This document shows, piece after piece, positions 42,500 through 52,586 of a stretch of DNA of 64,000 nt (its first letter is position 1; every line of letters begins with the position of its first letter). Origin of the DNA: Chitinophaga pinensis (lineage in GTDB: Bacteria; Bacteroidota; Bacteroidia; UKL13-3); contig CAMARW010000002.1 in NCBI GenBank assembly GCA_945860865.1, positions 124,001-188,000 of the forward strand. Direction: 5' to 3'. Under the pieces are notes generated by a model. It saw nothing but the letters and a program-made list of their open reading frames with translations, searched no databases and was not told where the DNA came from. The translations under genes and the position numbers were made by a program.

Positions 42500-43780
42500 C
42501 TATAAAAACTCAAATCCTATATCTTTTCGATAATATTTATTTTCAAATTGTATTTTTTCTGCATTTTCACGACTTTGGTTCAGGGCCTCTTGAATACTTG
42601 AACCCAAAGAGGTTATGGCCATAACCCTGCCACCATTGGTTACTATTTCGCCTGCATCCGAAAATTTGGTGCCAGCATGGTATAAGGTAGAACCCGCAAC
42701 CTCATCCAATCCACTCATTACTTTCCCGCGCTCAAATGCCTCGGGATAACCCTTAGAAACCAACATTACCGTAACTGCTGTTCTAGCATCTATTTGCAAG
42801 TTCACTTCATTTAATTTACCAGTACCAGCAGCCATCATCAGCTCCACCATGTCGTTCTGGATGCGTGGCAAAACAACCTCTGTTTCTGGGTCGCCCATCC
42901 TACTATTATACTCAATTACCTTTGGCTCACCATTCACATCCATTAATCCCACAAAAATAAAACCTACATAATGAATGTGCTCTGCTTGCAATCCTAACAA
43001 GGTTTTGGCTACAATTTGCGATTCTACTTTTTGCATAAAAACCTCATCTGCAAAAGGCACCGGACTAATAGCACCCATTCCGCCTGTATTTAATCCTGTA
43101 TCGCCCTCACCAATACGCTTATAATCTTTAGCACTAGGCAACAAAACATAATTTTTGCCATCGCAAAGCACAAAAACAGATAGCTCAATACCTTGTAAAA
43201 ATTCCTCTACTACCACTTTATCACTGGCTGAACCAAACTTTTGTGCAGCAATCATTTCTACTAATTCGGCTTGAGCCTCGGCTACGGTGTTGCAAATTAA
43301 CACCCCTTTACCTGCAGCTAAACCATCAGCTTTAAGAACAATTGGTAGACTATGGTTTTCTAAATAGGCTAAACCCTCCTCTAAATTATATTGGGTAAAT
43401 GTTTTATAGGCAGCGGTTGGAATGCCATATTTCTGCATAAACTGCTTACTCCAATCTTTACTGCCCTCCATTTGTGCACCCGCTCTATCTGGACCCACAA
43501 AGGCGATACCTGCAAGTTTTGGGTCGGCCATAAAAAAATCCCTTAAGCCCTTTACCAGCGGATCTTCTGGTCCTACCACCACCAAACTAATTTTATTTTG
43601 AAGGCAGAAATCGCCCACCAAATCAAATTGATTTACATCTATGGTCACATTTATTCCATGTGCTTGGGTGCCGGCATTACCCGGCATAATAAATAATTGT
43701 TGACAATGTTCACTTTGAGCAAACGCCTTGGCAAAGGCATGCTCTCTGCCGCCAGAACCAATTAAAAGGATATTTATCAT
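42500..43780 (-). CDS. purD: Phosphoribosylamine--glycine ligase
   Basis: A 426-residue ATP-grasp enzyme: N-terminal domain with ILLIGSGGREHAFAKAFAQS, central ATP-grasp with LPIVLKADGLAAGKGVLI and EYNSRMGDPETEVVLPR (metal-binding Glu/Asn), and a C-terminal segment ending in YYRKDIGFEF. It condenses phosphoribosylamine with glycine, the second step of purine synthesis. Its start overlaps folA's stop by four bases (ATGA type), joining it to folA. The substrate pocket GDTGLNTGGMGAISP is intact. Confidence 0.97.
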   Translation of the reverse strand: MINILLIGSGGREHAFAKAFAQSEHCQQLFIMPGNAGTQAHGINVTIDVNQFDLVGDFCLQNKISLVVVGPEDPLVKGLRDFFMADPKLAGIAFVGPDRAGAQMEGSKDWSKQFMQKYGIPTAAYKTFTQYNLEEGLAYLENHSLPIVLKADGLAAGKGVLICNTVAEAQAELVEMIAAQKFGSASDKVVVEEFLQGIELSVFVLCDGKNYVLLPSAKDYKRIGEGDTGLNTGGMGAISPVPFADEVFMQKVESQIVAKTLLGLQAEHIHYVGFIFVGLMDVNGEPKVIEYNSRMGDPETEVVLPRIQNDMVELMMAAGTGKLNEVNLQIDARTAVTVMLVSKGYPEAFERGKVMSGLDEVAGSTLYHAGTKFSDAGEIVTNGGRVMAITSLGSSIQEALNQSRENAEKIQFENKYYRKDIGFEFL

Positions 43781-44277
43781 GAGGCAAATATAATGCGTTC
43801 GTATACTTCGAAACTATGTGCATAGGCATTTTTTTCATCGGCCAATTGCGCATCGGATGAAACCAATTGCCATTCTTCGGGTTGGATTGGCCCAAAAAAA
43901 GAATCGGCTTCAAAACCTTGTTGAATACGAGTAAGGTATAATTTATGGCACAAGTGAAGTGCTTGTTTGTAAATGCTGTCTCCGCCAATAATAAAAAGAT
44001 TAGCTTGGTTTTGTGCTTGGGCAAATTGTATGGCAGCGTCAATACTTTCAAACACCACGCAACCATCTATGTTCTGAACCGATTTAGATACTACCAAATT
44101 TAACCTATTAGGCAAAGGCCTGCCAATAGAGTCGAATGTTTTTCTGCCCATTAACACCGCCGAACCCGATGTAATGCGCTTAAAATATTTTAAATCATTA
44201 GGCAAATGACATAATAATTGATTTTTATTACCAATTCCATTATTCTCATCTACTGCAACTATTAATGCTATTTCCAT
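43777..44277 (-). CDS. folA: Dihydrofolate reductase
   Basis: A 166-residue enzyme: IALIVAVDENNGIGNKNQLL at the N-terminus with CHLPNDLKYFKRIT (substrate Asp), the NADPH site VLMGRKTFDSIGRPLPNR, and FIIGGDSIYKQAL. It reduces dihydrofolate to tetrahydrofolate with NADPH. The length is normal. It overlaps purD by four bases, which couples folate and purine biosynthesis genes. The dnaA terminator lies upstream, so folA must have its own promoter in the short spacer; TATTTG is present there but no perfect box. Confidence 0.96.
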   Translation of the reverse strand: MEIALIVAVDENNGIGNKNQLLCHLPNDLKYFKRITSGSAVLMGRKTFDSIGRPLPNRLNLVVSKSVQNIDGCVVFESIDAAIQFAQAQNQANLFIIGGDSIYKQALHLCHKLYLTRIQQGFEADSFFGPIQPEEWQLVSSDAQLADEKNAYAHSFEVYERIIFAS

Positions 44278-44300
44278 CCTATTTTTATATAATCCAAATA

Positions 44301-44336
44301 CAAAAAAAAGTCCCGATTTGCATTTCGGGACTTTTG
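44301..44336 (-). terminator. Terminator of dnaA
   Basis: A 9-base-pair stem, aagtcccga (44308-44316) with tcgggactt (44325-44333), an 8-base loop, and on the minus strand a run of Ts after it. It lies 8 bases after the dnaA stop codon. Confidence 0.88.
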
Positions 44337-44340
44337 TATT

Positions 44341-45792
44341 TTACACTAAATTCATTTTTATGCGTTTTCCAATTTCGTCTATATCTGCTTTAAACTTTTT
44401 ATCAGTTTCCATTAAATCGTTTACAGTTTGGCAAGCATGTATAACCGTTGAGTGATCTCTACCACCAAAATGCATGCCTATGGTTTTAAGCGAAGACTTG
44501 GTTAAATCTTTGGCATAGAACATAGATATTTGACGTGCTTGCACAATCTCGCGTTTACGTGTTTTAGATTTAACTTGTTCTACCGGTATGGTAAAATAGT
44601 CGCAAACAAGTTTCTGAATATATTCAATAGAAATTTCGCGGGTATTATTCTTTACAAAGTTCTTTAAAATTTGTTTAGCCAATTCTATGTTCACTTCCTT
44701 GCGGTTTAAACTAGCTTGCGCCAACAAACTAACCAAAGCTCCTTGCAACTCGCGCACATTGGTATTTATATTATGAGAAACATATTCTACTACCTCGCGG
44801 TGTAAAGTAATACCATCATTGTACATCATATGCTCTAGTATAGCTAGGCGCGTTTCAAAATCTGGAGTCTGTAAATCGGCAGATAAGCCCCACTTAAACC
44901 TACTCAACAAACGATCATCCATACCCTTCAAATCTTTAGGTGCCCTATCAGAGGTGAGGATAATCTGTTTCCCTTGCTGATGCAAATGATTAAAAATGGT
45001 AAAAAATATTTCCTGCGTTTTTTGCTTATTCTCTAAAAACTGAACATCATCCACTATCAATACATCTATTTGCTGGTAATAGTTAATAAAGTCTTGATTA
45101 GAATTATTGCGAATAGCATCCACAAATTGATTCATGAATTTTTCTACAGGCACATACACAACTATTTTGGTGCGGCTGTTTTGCTTAATTAAATTACCAA
45201 TGGCATGAACCAAATGTGTTTTGCCCAAACCAGTTTCACTAAAAATCATGAGTGGATTAAAAGAAGTTCCACCAGGTTTATTAGCAACTGCAATACCTGC
45301 ACTTCTAGCTAATCTATTGCAATCGCCTTCAATGAAATTATCAAAAGTTAAACTCGGATTTAAGTTAGAATCAATGTTCATCTTCTTAATACCCGGAATG
45401 ATAAAAGGATTTTTAATGCTTGGATTAAGATTAATACCCACGCTGGTTTGTTGCAAATCAGATTTTGAACTGCTGCTTCCTGGGATATTAACTACATACG
45501 GACTAGAATTACCTGTTCCGTTTTCTACAATGATATTGTACTCAAGACGTGCGCCCAGACCCAATTCTTGCTTCAAAGTTTTCTTTAACAAGCTAACGTA
45601 ATGCTCTTCTAACCATTCGTAGAAAAACTGACTGGGAACTTGGATAGTTAAAACTTTATTGTCTAATTTAATGGGTTTAATAGGCTCGAACCATGTTTTG
45701 AAGCTTTGGGTAGGCACATTATCCTGTATTAGTTTAAGTATCCCATTCCAAACCTCTTCACATGTTTTTTCAATCATTGTAACATCTTTCAT
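44341..45792 (-). CDS. dnaA: Chromosomal replication initiator protein DnaA
   Basis: A 483-residue initiator with all four domains: N-terminal oligomerisation domain (CEEVWNGILKLIQDNVPTQSF, TWFEPIKPI), a variable linker, the AAA+ domain (Walker A IFSETGLGKTHLVHAIGN; Walker B VLIVDDVQFLENK; DDRLLSRFKWG), and the DNA-binding domain with the signature FGGRDHSTVIHACQ. DnaA unwinds oriC. An in-frame ATG five codons in (MIEKTCEEVW) is an alternative start. The upstream 237 bases are very AT-rich, but I see no convincing DnaA boxes there, so location of the origin next to the gene is not supported. Confidence 0.97.
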   Translation of the reverse strand: MKDVTMIEKTCEEVWNGILKLIQDNVPTQSFKTWFEPIKPIKLDNKVLTIQVPSQFFYEWLEEHYVSLLKKTLKQELGLGARLEYNIIVENGTGNSSPYVVNIPGSSSSKSDLQQTSVGINLNPSIKNPFIIPGIKKMNIDSNLNPSLTFDNFIEGDCNRLARSAGIAVANKPGGTSFNPLMIFSETGLGKTHLVHAIGNLIKQNSRTKIVVYVPVEKFMNQFVDAIRNNSNQDFINYYQQIDVLIVDDVQFLENKQKTQEIFFTIFNHLHQQGKQIILTSDRAPKDLKGMDDRLLSRFKWGLSADLQTPDFETRLAILEHMMYNDGITLHREVVEYVSHNINTNVRELQGALVSLLAQASLNRKEVNIELAKQILKNFVKNNTREISIEYIQKLVCDYFTIPVEQVKSKTRKREIVQARQISMFYAKDLTKSSLKTIGMHFGGRDHSTVIHACQTVNDLMETDKKFKADIDEIGKRIKMNLV

Positions 45793-46029
45793 AACGAATG
45801 TAAAAATGATTAAAAAAGTTTACACTTCAAAATCTTTTCAACATTTATTTCCTTAAAAAATGACAAAAAAAAATTATAGACTGATTTTTAAGGTGCTTAA
45901 ATTATGTTTGAAAAAAAATTTTGGATTTCTAATATTTATCACTAAACATTTTTTTAACAATTAAGACACAAACGATGTGAAGACCAATAAAAACAAGTCA
46001 TACAAGATTTTACAATTTAATAATATAAA
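45793..46029. other. AT-rich intergenic region upstream of dnaA
   Basis: 237 bases, very AT-rich with several A- and T-runs, lying between dnaA and the convergent-side end of the metallophosphatase gene. No open frame, hairpin terminator or clear TTATNCACA box is seen. It must contain the dnaA promoter, but no perfect TAnnTTTG box is found near the start. Confidence 0.35.
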
Positions 46030-47007
46030 TTAATTGTCAAGGTTTGTTAGCTCTATGAGCGCACTACTTGGTTCATTGGCTGTGTTAACAAAGGGTTCAA
46101 AAGTATAATTTATGCATCCCACTTGCAATCCAGCCCAACCCACCTGATTTACACATACCTTTTTGTTGATAACATTTGTGTATGATACAGGCTCTGGCAA
46201 AAAAGTATGCGTATGGCCACCAATAATTAAATCTATATGGGCCGTTTTAGTAGCCAAAACCTCATCACTTACTTTATTATTGGCATATTTATAACCTAAA
46301 TGTGATAAACAAACAACCAAATCGCAGCGGTGCTTAAACTTTAAATCTTCGGCAATTTTATTTGCCACTACAATAGGATCGTGGTATATAATATTACCGA
46401 ACAATTTTTCTGGCACTAACCCAGCTAGCGCAATACCCAATCCAAACACCCCAATCTTTAAGCCTTGCTTTTTATAAACCTGAAAAGGCTTAACCTTTCC
46501 TTGCAGGGCCGTTTTACTGAAATCATAATTGGCATTTACCATATCAAAGCGCGCATGAGGCATTTGTTTGAGTAAACCATCAATACCAGCATCAAAATCG
46601 TGATTGCCCAAGGTTACACAATCATAACCCATTTCACTCATGAGCTTATACTCAAGCTCACCGCCAAAAAAGTTGAAATAAGGAGTACCTTGAAAAATAT
46701 CACCCGCATCTAAGAGTAAAATCTCGCCCTTTTCTTTTCGAAAGTTTTTAATAAAAGCTGCCCTGGCTGCTGCTCCACCCTTTCCTCCCAATTTTTTATC
46801 TAACAAAGGAAATGGCTCAATGCGGCTATGCCAATCATTGGTATGCAAAATGCTTAATTTTTTAGGTTCAGCCCTAGCCAAAACTTTTACTGGCGAATTA
46901 GCCAAAGCGCCAAATCCAACCAAATACAAAGTTTGCTTGATAAATTTTTTTCTATCACTCTTTTGTAATTCTTCCATCTTTAAGCGCTTGTAGGGTTTCT
47001 CCATCAT
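46030..47007 (-). CDS. 5'-nucleotidase-type metallophosphatase (N-terminal half as separate protein)
   Basis: A 325-residue calcineurin-like phosphoesterase equivalent to the catalytic domain of UshA-type 5'-nucleotidases. Motifs for the two-metal centre are LSILHTNDWHSR, LLDAGDIFQGTP, VTLGNHDFDAGIDGL, CLSHLGYK and IIGGHTHTFLP. Such enzymes remove phosphate from nucleotides or nucleotide sugars in the periplasm. The N-terminus has a twin-basic/hydrophobic stretch (SDRKKFIKQTLYLVGFGALA), a plausible export signal. The start may be the ATG ten codons in. The substrate-binding C-terminal domain, normally fused, is the gene just upstream, and the two overlap by about 50 bases. Confidence 0.9.
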   Translation of the reverse strand: MMEKPYKRLKMEELQKSDRKKFIKQTLYLVGFGALANSPVKVLARAEPKKLSILHTNDWHSRIEPFPLLDKKLGGKGGAAARAAFIKNFRKEKGEILLLDAGDIFQGTPYFNFFGGELEYKLMSEMGYDCVTLGNHDFDAGIDGLLKQMPHARFDMVNANYDFSKTALQGKVKPFQVYKKQGLKIGVFGLGIALAGLVPEKLFGNIIYHDPIVVANKIAEDLKFKHRCDLVVCLSHLGYKYANNKVSDEVLATKTAHIDLIIGGHTHTFLPEPVSYTNVINKKVCVNQVGWAGLQVGCINYTFEPFVNTANEPSSALIELTNLDN

Positions 47008-47716
47008 AAAACATGGATTTCAATTGCATAATTAATGCATCACGCAAAAGGTAATTAAAAGTATAACGTTCTGATGCCGTCTTTAACATTGCGGCATTAT
47101 CTCCACCATCTGCCAAATAATCACTGGTTAATACCCAATATTGGGCCTTTTCATCTAGTATATTTTGGTTAACTATAACGTTAACAGCCTGCTTTTGGGC
47201 AATCTTCATTTGCAAACCTGCCACGGGCCAACCACCATTAGCAGCTACCAAATCTAATAAGTCTTTTAGTTGTGCTCCATTCACTTTTACCATCACCAAT
47301 TGATTATCGAATGGCAATAATTCAAAAATAGTGCGGATGGTAATATCCCCTTTGTAAACAGTAGGTATGCGCAATCCACCTGCATTAAACACGCAAACAT
47401 CTGGCACTTTACCCTGTAATTTAGCAAAACGCATCATCACATCACAAACCATATTCCCCAGAGAGCCCTCCGGATTTTCTTTAACTAAATCTGCGCTGGC
47501 AACCATAATACGGGCATTCATTTGCCCGTCTAGTTGTTCTTTGAATGGCGTAATTAATTTTATTACAGCCTGATCCAAAACTTGCGGCGTATCTGTTGCG
47601 GCAATAGCAATGGATTGACTGTTATGATTTTTAACCTGGTATTGTGTTTGGCAGGACAAAGTTATGAGTCCTAAAAACAAACAACCTACACGGATTATAT
47701 TTGAGAAAAGAATCAT
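46955..47716 (-). CDS. 5'-nucleotidase C-terminal domain lipoprotein
   Basis: A 253-residue lipoprotein (signal IIRVGCLFLGLITLSC with lipobox ITLSC) containing the 5'-nucleotidase C-terminal substrate-binding domain: NAGGLRIPTVYKGDITIRTI, FELLPFDNQLVMVKVNG, and the late VLTSDYLADGGDN. In UshA this domain follows the metallophosphatase domain and contributes the nucleotide base pocket. Here it precedes the catalytic gene and is a separate membrane-anchored protein. The pair likely forms a two-subunit periplasmic enzyme. It lies 3 bases after the methylmalonyl-CoA mutase gene, so all may be co-transcribed. Confidence 0.9.
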   Translation of the reverse strand: MILFSNIIRVGCLFLGLITLSCQTQYQVKNHNSQSIAIAATDTPQVLDQAVIKLITPFKEQLDGQMNARIMVASADLVKENPEGSLGNMVCDVMMRFAKLQGKVPDVCVFNAGGLRIPTVYKGDITIRTIFELLPFDNQLVMVKVNGAQLKDLLDLVAANGGWPVAGLQMKIAQKQAVNVIVNQNILDEKAQYWVLTSDYLADGGDNAAMLKTASERYTFNYLLRDALIMQLKSMFYDGETLQALKDGRITKE

Positions 47717-47719
47717 TAT

Positions 47720-49270
47720 TTATGCTTTGTGCTCACCAAATACATTTCTAAGCGTATCGGCAATTTCGCCTAGCGTGGCATAATTCTCAACTGCATCAAC
47801 CAATAGAGGCATTAAATTAGTGCCATCTTTAGCTGCTTCACTAATTTGGTTCAAACCGCTATTTACCAACTCATTGTTACGCTCAGATTTTAATTGTTTA
47901 ATGCGCTCCATTTGTTCTATTCGAATGCTATCGTCTACACGCATAATAGGCGGCATAGCATCTTGTTCTGCATTAAATTTGTTTACACCAACAATTACCT
48001 TGCTGCCTTTCTCAATATTCATTTGATATTGATAAGATGCTTTCGCAATTTCATTCTGCATATAACCTTGTTCTATAGCTGCAACCGACCCGCCCATGGC
48101 ATCAATTTTGGCAATATAATCCCAAGCGGCAGCTTCAATTTGGTTGGTTAGTTCTTCTACAAAATAACTACCACCCATAGGGTCTACGGTATCTACAACA
48201 CCGCTTTCGTAAGCTATAATTTGTTGCGTTCTTAAGGCTGTTCTGGCGGCTGCCTCGGTGGGCAAACTAAGCGCCTCATCAAAACCATTTGTATGCAAAC
48301 TTTGCGTTCCGCCCATTACGGCAGCTAAAGCTTGCAATGTAACCCGCATAATGTTGTTTTCTGGCTGCTGGGCCTGCAAAGTGGCTCCACCCGTTTGGGT
48401 GTGAAAACGCAACATTAACGCTTTGGGATTGGTTGCTCCCATATCTTTGGCCATTTTGGCCCACATTCTTCTGGCGGCTCTAAACTTGGCTATCTCCTCA
48501 AAAAAGTTGTTGTGTGCATTAAAGAAAAACGATAAACGCTGACCAAATACATTAATATCTAAACCTTTATCTATGGCTGCCTGCAAATAAGATTTAGCAT
48601 TAGCTAAGGTAAAAGCAATTTCTTGCACTGCGGTAGAACCCGCTTCTCTTATATGGTAGCCAGAAATAGAAATGGTATTCCACTTTGGCACCTCCTTACT
48701 GCAATATTCAAAAATATCTGTGATAATGCGCATGCTTGGCTTAGGAGGATAAATATAAGTTCCCCTAGCAGCATATTCTTTTAAGATATCATTCTGTATG
48801 GTACCACTAATTTTCTTGATATCTGCACCTTGCTTTTTGGCTAATGCAATATAAAAAGCTAACAAAGTTGAAGCAGTTGCGTTGATGGTCATAGAGGTAG
48901 TTATTTTCTCTAGTTCTATACCATTAAAAAGCACTTCCATATCTTGCAAAGAATCTATGGCTACCCCAACTTTTCCAACCTCCCCTTCACTCATATTGTG
49001 ATCACTATCATATCCAATTTGCGTAGGTAAATCAAAAGCAACACTCAAGCCCATGGTTCCGTTAGCCAACAAATATTTGTATCGTTTGTTGCTCTCTTCA
49101 GCGGTACTAAACCCTGCGTACTGACGCATGGTCCAGAGCCTTCCTCTATACATGTCTTTCTGAACCCCGCGGGTATAAGGAAATTCGCCTGGTAAATCTG
49201 GGTTGCCCGGGCCAGTATAGAGTTCATTGATAATTATACCCGAATCTGTTTCAAAATTTCTTTCACTCAT
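47720..49270 (-). CDS. Methylmalonyl-CoA mutase, large catalytic subunit without B12 domain
   Basis: A 516-residue TIM-barrel subunit of the acyl-CoA mutase family: [99 protein letters not shown] and [13 protein letters not shown]. The substrate pocket has Tyr in RQYAG and Arg in EYAARGT, the pair known to favour methylmalonyl-CoA over isobutyryl-CoA. The chain ends before the cobalamin domain, which is a separate gene at 27626-28036. Together they would convert methylmalonyl-CoA to succinyl-CoA. It is 12 bases downstream of the DUF7935 gene. Confidence 0.93.
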   Translation of the reverse strand: MSERNFETDSGIIINELYTGPGNPDLPGEFPYTRGVQKDMYRGRLWTMRQYAGFSTAEESNKRYKYLLANGTMGLSVAFDLPTQIGYDSDHNMSEGEVGKVGVAIDSLQDMEVLFNGIELEKITTSMTINATASTLLAFYIALAKKQGADIKKISGTIQNDILKEYAARGTYIYPPKPSMRIITDIFEYCSKEVPKWNTISISGYHIREAGSTAVQEIAFTLANAKSYLQAAIDKGLDINVFGQRLSFFFNAHNNFFEEIAKFRAARRMWAKMAKDMGATNPKALMLRFHTQTGGATLQAQQPENNIMRVTLQALAAVMGGTQSLHTNGFDEALSLPTEAAARTALRTQQIIAYESGVVDTVDPMGGSYFVEELTNQIEAAAWDYIAKIDAMGGSVAAIEQGYMQNEIAKASYQYQMNIEKGSKVIVGVNKFNAEQDAMPPIMRVDDSIRIEQMERIKQLKSERNNELVNSGLNQISEAAKDGTNLMPLLVDAVENYATLGEIADTLRNVFGEHKA

Positions 49271-49282
49271 ATGGCTAGCTAA

Positions 49283-49819
49283 TTATCCAAATACTAAATC
49301 AAATTCTTTCTTAATAAAGCCTAATGCTTTATGGGTTGGCACTGCTTCTAAATTAATTAACTGCTCAAAAATTGCTTTACTCAAATCTAAGCCAACAGCG
49401 TTCGGACCTAAATCTCTGTAAGCTGTATTAATGAGATTAATCATTTCTTCTTTTACCACCCTTATTACCTGCCAAGCCTGAGTCGAAACATAAAGTTGTT
49501 GCGAAAGATTATGATTGTATTCAGAATTAATGGCAGCAATTAACTCCATTTTTAATTGAGAAGCACTTATACCAGGTTTGTGCGTGCGCATAACCAAACT
49601 CTCTGGGCTCATTCTTTCCATTAATAAAATGCAACGCTCATAAGCTTGCAATCGAAGAGGCTGCATTGTTTTAATTTGTTCCGACTTTAAATCCATTGTT
49701 CTCTTCTCATATTCAGTATCAAAGAAAATTTTAAATTGATAATACGTTATAATAAAAACGATTAAGGCTGGGATAAGATATTTGGTTATCTCCAAAAACA
49801 AAACAATTACTTCATTCAT
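49283..49819 (-). CDS. DUF7935-type conserved protein, N-terminal membrane anchor
   Basis: A protein of about 178 residues with one N-terminal hydrophobic helix (VIVLFLEITKYLIPALIVFI) followed by a soluble helical domain. MQPLRLQAYERCILLMERMSPE, PGISASQLKMELIAAINSEYNHNLSQQLYVSTQAWQVI and the late LDLSKAIFEQ match a Bacteroidota-restricted family without known function, which I recall as DUF7935. The ATG at 49819 gives the family's natural start; the frame runs on to 49969 but that extension crosses the ftsK start and lacks conservation. It sits just before the mutase gene on the same strand and head to head with ftsK. Confidence 0.72.
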   Translation of the reverse strand: MNEVIVLFLEITKYLIPALIVFIITYYQFKIFFDTEYEKRTMDLKSEQIKTMQPLRLQAYERCILLMERMSPESLVMRTHKPGISASQLKMELIAAINSEYNHNLSQQLYVSTQAWQVIRVVKEEMINLINTAYRDLGPNAVGLDLSKAIFEQLINLEAVPTHKALGFIKKEFDLVFG

Positions 49820-49957
49820 GCATTCAAAATTTGCCGCAAAATAAGGGATTTTGCCAAATTTGTCTTCATATTGAGTACATTTTATGAAAAGCGTTAGCTG
49901 TTTACGTATTTTTCTATTAAAAGTCTTATGTAAAACATAAATTCGTAAAGTAATAAA

Positions 49958-52504
49958 ATGGCAAAACAAGTAAAAGAAAACAAGTTAATATTTGGAGATA
50001 TACCTGAGTTTCCAGAGAAAGATAATGGTATTGAACCCAAAGCAAAAAAGCAAAAAGCTGAAGGAAAATCCAATGAAGGCAAGTATTTGCATTTTTTAAA
50101 CGACGAGCGATTTTTAAAATCTATGGGCGTTTTTTTTGCATTTTTGTCTGTATTCTTATTTATTGCTAGTATTTCATTCTTCGGCTCTTGGGAAAACGAC
50201 CAAAGTTTGGTGCGCGCTATTTCTTGGGGTATGCTCGCAGAAATTAACCCCCATTTAGCAGAAAATATATTAGGTACTGCAGGTGCTTGGCTTAGTTATG
50301 TGTTTATATACAAAGGATTTGGTATAGCATCCTTTGCTTTCGTATTCATATTCTTGCTTTGCGGCATTTTATTATTAACTAATCTCCAACCTATTTCAAT
50401 TGTTAAAACTTTACGGTATAGCTTTTTTGGAGGCATTTGGATTTCATTAACAATGGCGTTTCTATTCCACCAACAAATGCCCATCTTAGCTGGTTCTTTT
50501 GGTTATTACGGCTTTTTATATTTAAAAGGATTAATGGGGTCAATAGGTGTTGGTTTTGCTTTATTAGCTTACCTGTTAATCTTTTTGGTAGCTACATTTA
50601 ATATCAAATTTTATTCGCCCGCAAAAATTAAGGAAGCAGATAATGCCCTTGTAAATATCCCGCCAACTAGCATTCAAAACCCAGAACCTATAGATGAACT
50701 TCCTTTAAATTTGGATGATTTTGTACTTACAGAAAAAGAAGTTTTGGCTCAGCCAGATGTTGAACAAGTGGCAGCAGTGGAAGAACCCGTGGAACAAGAA
50801 GCAGCAGATCTTTATGAAGAAACACCCGCTGAAATATCTCCCATTTTTGAAACTCCTTTGGCTGAGATAGCTCAAGTTGAAAGACAAGATCAACTTAAAA
50901 CAGATAGCGGCCTCATCATTGAGGTACAAGAAATAATTGAAGAAGAACTTACTACTGAAAATGCAGGACTGGTTCATAGTGGATTGGATCAACCCTATGA
51001 CCCTACATTAGACTTTAGCAATTATCAATATCCAACAATTGATTTATTAAACGATTACGGCGATAATAAAGGCAGGGTTGAAAGTGCAGAACTTAGCGAA
51101 AAAACCCGCATGATCGAAGATACGCTTAAGAATTACGGAATAGGCATCAAAAAAATATCTGCAACCATTGGTCCCACAGTAACTTTATATGAAATTATTC
51201 CTCAAGATGGCGTGCGTATTGCCAAAATAAAAAACTTAGAAGATGATATTGCCCTGAGTTTAGCGGCTTTGGGTATTCGCATTATTGCACCCATACCAGG
51301 CAGAGGTACCATTGGTATTGAAGTGCCTAATGCCAACCCTGCTATGGTTAGTATGCGCTCTGTTTTAGCCTCTCCTAAATTTATTCATGCAGAAATGGAT
51401 CTGCCCATTGCCTTCGGAAAAACCATTAGCAACGAAGTCTTTGTAACAGATTTAGCCAAGATGCCTCACATGCTTATGGCAGGTGCAACAGGCCAAGGTA
51501 AGTCTGTTGGGTTAAATGCTGTTTTGGCTTCGCTCCTCTTTAAAAAGCACCCATCGCAAATTAAATTTGTTTTGGTTGACCCCAAAAAGGTGGAGTTAAA
51601 TATATACAAAACAATTGAACGCCACTTTTTAGCCAAAATACCAGGCGATCAAGATGCAATTATTACCGATACTAAATTGGTTGTGCATACTTTAAATTCA
51701 TTGTGTAAAGAAATGGATGACAGGTATGATTTATTAAAAGATGCACAAGTAAGGAATTTAAAAGAATATAATGCCAAGTTTATAAGCAGACGACTACCAC
51801 CTACCGATAAAATTAAACACAGATACCTACCATATATAGTTGTGGTAATAGATGAATTGGCCGATTTAATGATGACAGCTGGCAAAGAAGTAGAACACCC
51901 TATTGCCAGATTGGCCCAGTTGGCAAGAGCTATTGGAATTCACTTAATTTTAGCTACACAAAGACCAAGTGTGAATATTATTACAGGTACTATTAAAGCC
52001 AACTTCCCAACGCGTGTAGCTTTTAGGGTTTCGCAAAAAATAGACTCGCGTACCATTTTAGATGCCAACGGCGCAGATCAATTAATTGGAAAAGGCGATA
52101 TGCTATTTAGTAATGGTAATGATTTAATTCGCCTACAATGTGCTTTTGTAGACACGCCCGAAGTTGAAAAAATTACTGAGTTTATTGGCAATCAACAAGG
52201 CAGAGAACCTTATGAACTACCACTGGTTCAAACAGAAAATGAAGACTTGGGCCCAAGTGAAGGATTTGACCACGACAACCGCGATAGCTTGTTTGAAGAA
52301 GCTGCCCGACTAATTGTAATTCACCAGCAAGGATCTACTTCGCTCATCCAAAGAAGATTAAATTTGGGTTACAACCGCGCCGGAAGATTAATTGATCAAT
52401 TGGAAAAAGCCGGGATTGTAGGTCCATTTAAAGGCAGCAAAGCCCGCGAAGTTTTATGCAAAACAGATGCAGAATTAGAAGAAGTACTTCAAAATTTGCG
52501 CTAA
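49958..52504 (+). CDS. ftsK: DNA translocase FtsK/SpoIIIE
   Basis: An 848-residue protein: a cytoplasmic lysine-rich start, four membrane helices (about residues 53-215), an acidic linker (about 230-340), and the RecA-like motor with Walker A GATGQGKSVGLNAVLAS near 508 and Walker B YIVVVIDELADLMM near 628. The C-terminal gamma winged helix (EEAARLIVIHQQGSTSLIQR, AGRLIDQLEKAGIVGP) reads KOPS-like sites. FtsK pumps chromosome ends through the division septum and helps dimer resolution. The linker is short compared with E. coli, as is normal outside the gamma-proteobacteria. It is followed 80 bases later by lolA. Confidence 0.96.
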   Translation: MAKQVKENKLIFGDIPEFPEKDNGIEPKAKKQKAEGKSNEGKYLHFLNDERFLKSMGVFFAFLSVFLFIASISFFGSWENDQSLVRAISWGMLAEINPHLAENILGTAGAWLSYVFIYKGFGIASFAFVFIFLLCGILLLTNLQPISIVKTLRYSFFGGIWISLTMAFLFHQQMPILAGSFGYYGFLYLKGLMGSIGVGFALLAYLLIFLVATFNIKFYSPAKIKEADNALVNIPPTSIQNPEPIDELPLNLDDFVLTEKEVLAQPDVEQVAAVEEPVEQEAADLYEETPAEISPIFETPLAEIAQVERQDQLKTDSGLIIEVQEIIEEELTTENAGLVHSGLDQPYDPTLDFSNYQYPTIDLLNDYGDNKGRVESAELSEKTRMIEDTLKNYGIGIKKISATIGPTVTLYEIIPQDGVRIAKIKNLEDDIALSLAALGIRIIAPIPGRGTIGIEVPNANPAMVSMRSVLASPKFIHAEMDLPIAFGKTISNEVFVTDLAKMPHMLMAGATGQGKSVGLNAVLASLLFKKHPSQIKFVLVDPKKVELNIYKTIERHFLAKIPGDQDAIITDTKLVVHTLNSLCKEMDDRYDLLKDAQVRNLKEYNAKFISRRLPPTDKIKHRYLPYIVVVIDELADLMMTAGKEVEHPIARLAQLARAIGIHLILATQRPSVNIITGTIKANFPTRVAFRVSQKIDSRTILDANGADQLIGKGDMLFSNGNDLIRLQCAFVDTPEVEKITEFIGNQQGREPYELPLVQTENEDLGPSEGFDHDNRDSLFEEAARLIVIHQQGSTSLIQRRLNLGYNRAGRLIDQLEKAGIVGPFKGSKAREVLCKTDAELEEVLQNLR

Positions 52505-52586
52505 ATTATTTGTGCTTAAAATATGATTTAAACCATTTTCTAAAAATTTGTATCGAATTCCCAACTTTTATTTAAACCTTTGTATT

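Noticed and set aside
45793-46029. Origin of replication next to dnaA
   Set aside because: The region is AT-rich, but I find no clear TTATNCACA DnaA boxes or repeated 13-mers; location beside dnaA alone is not enough.
49820-49969. 50-residue N-terminal extension of the DUF7935 protein
   Set aside because: It crosses the divergent ftsK start and is unlike the family's natural N-terminus; the ATG at 49819 fits better.
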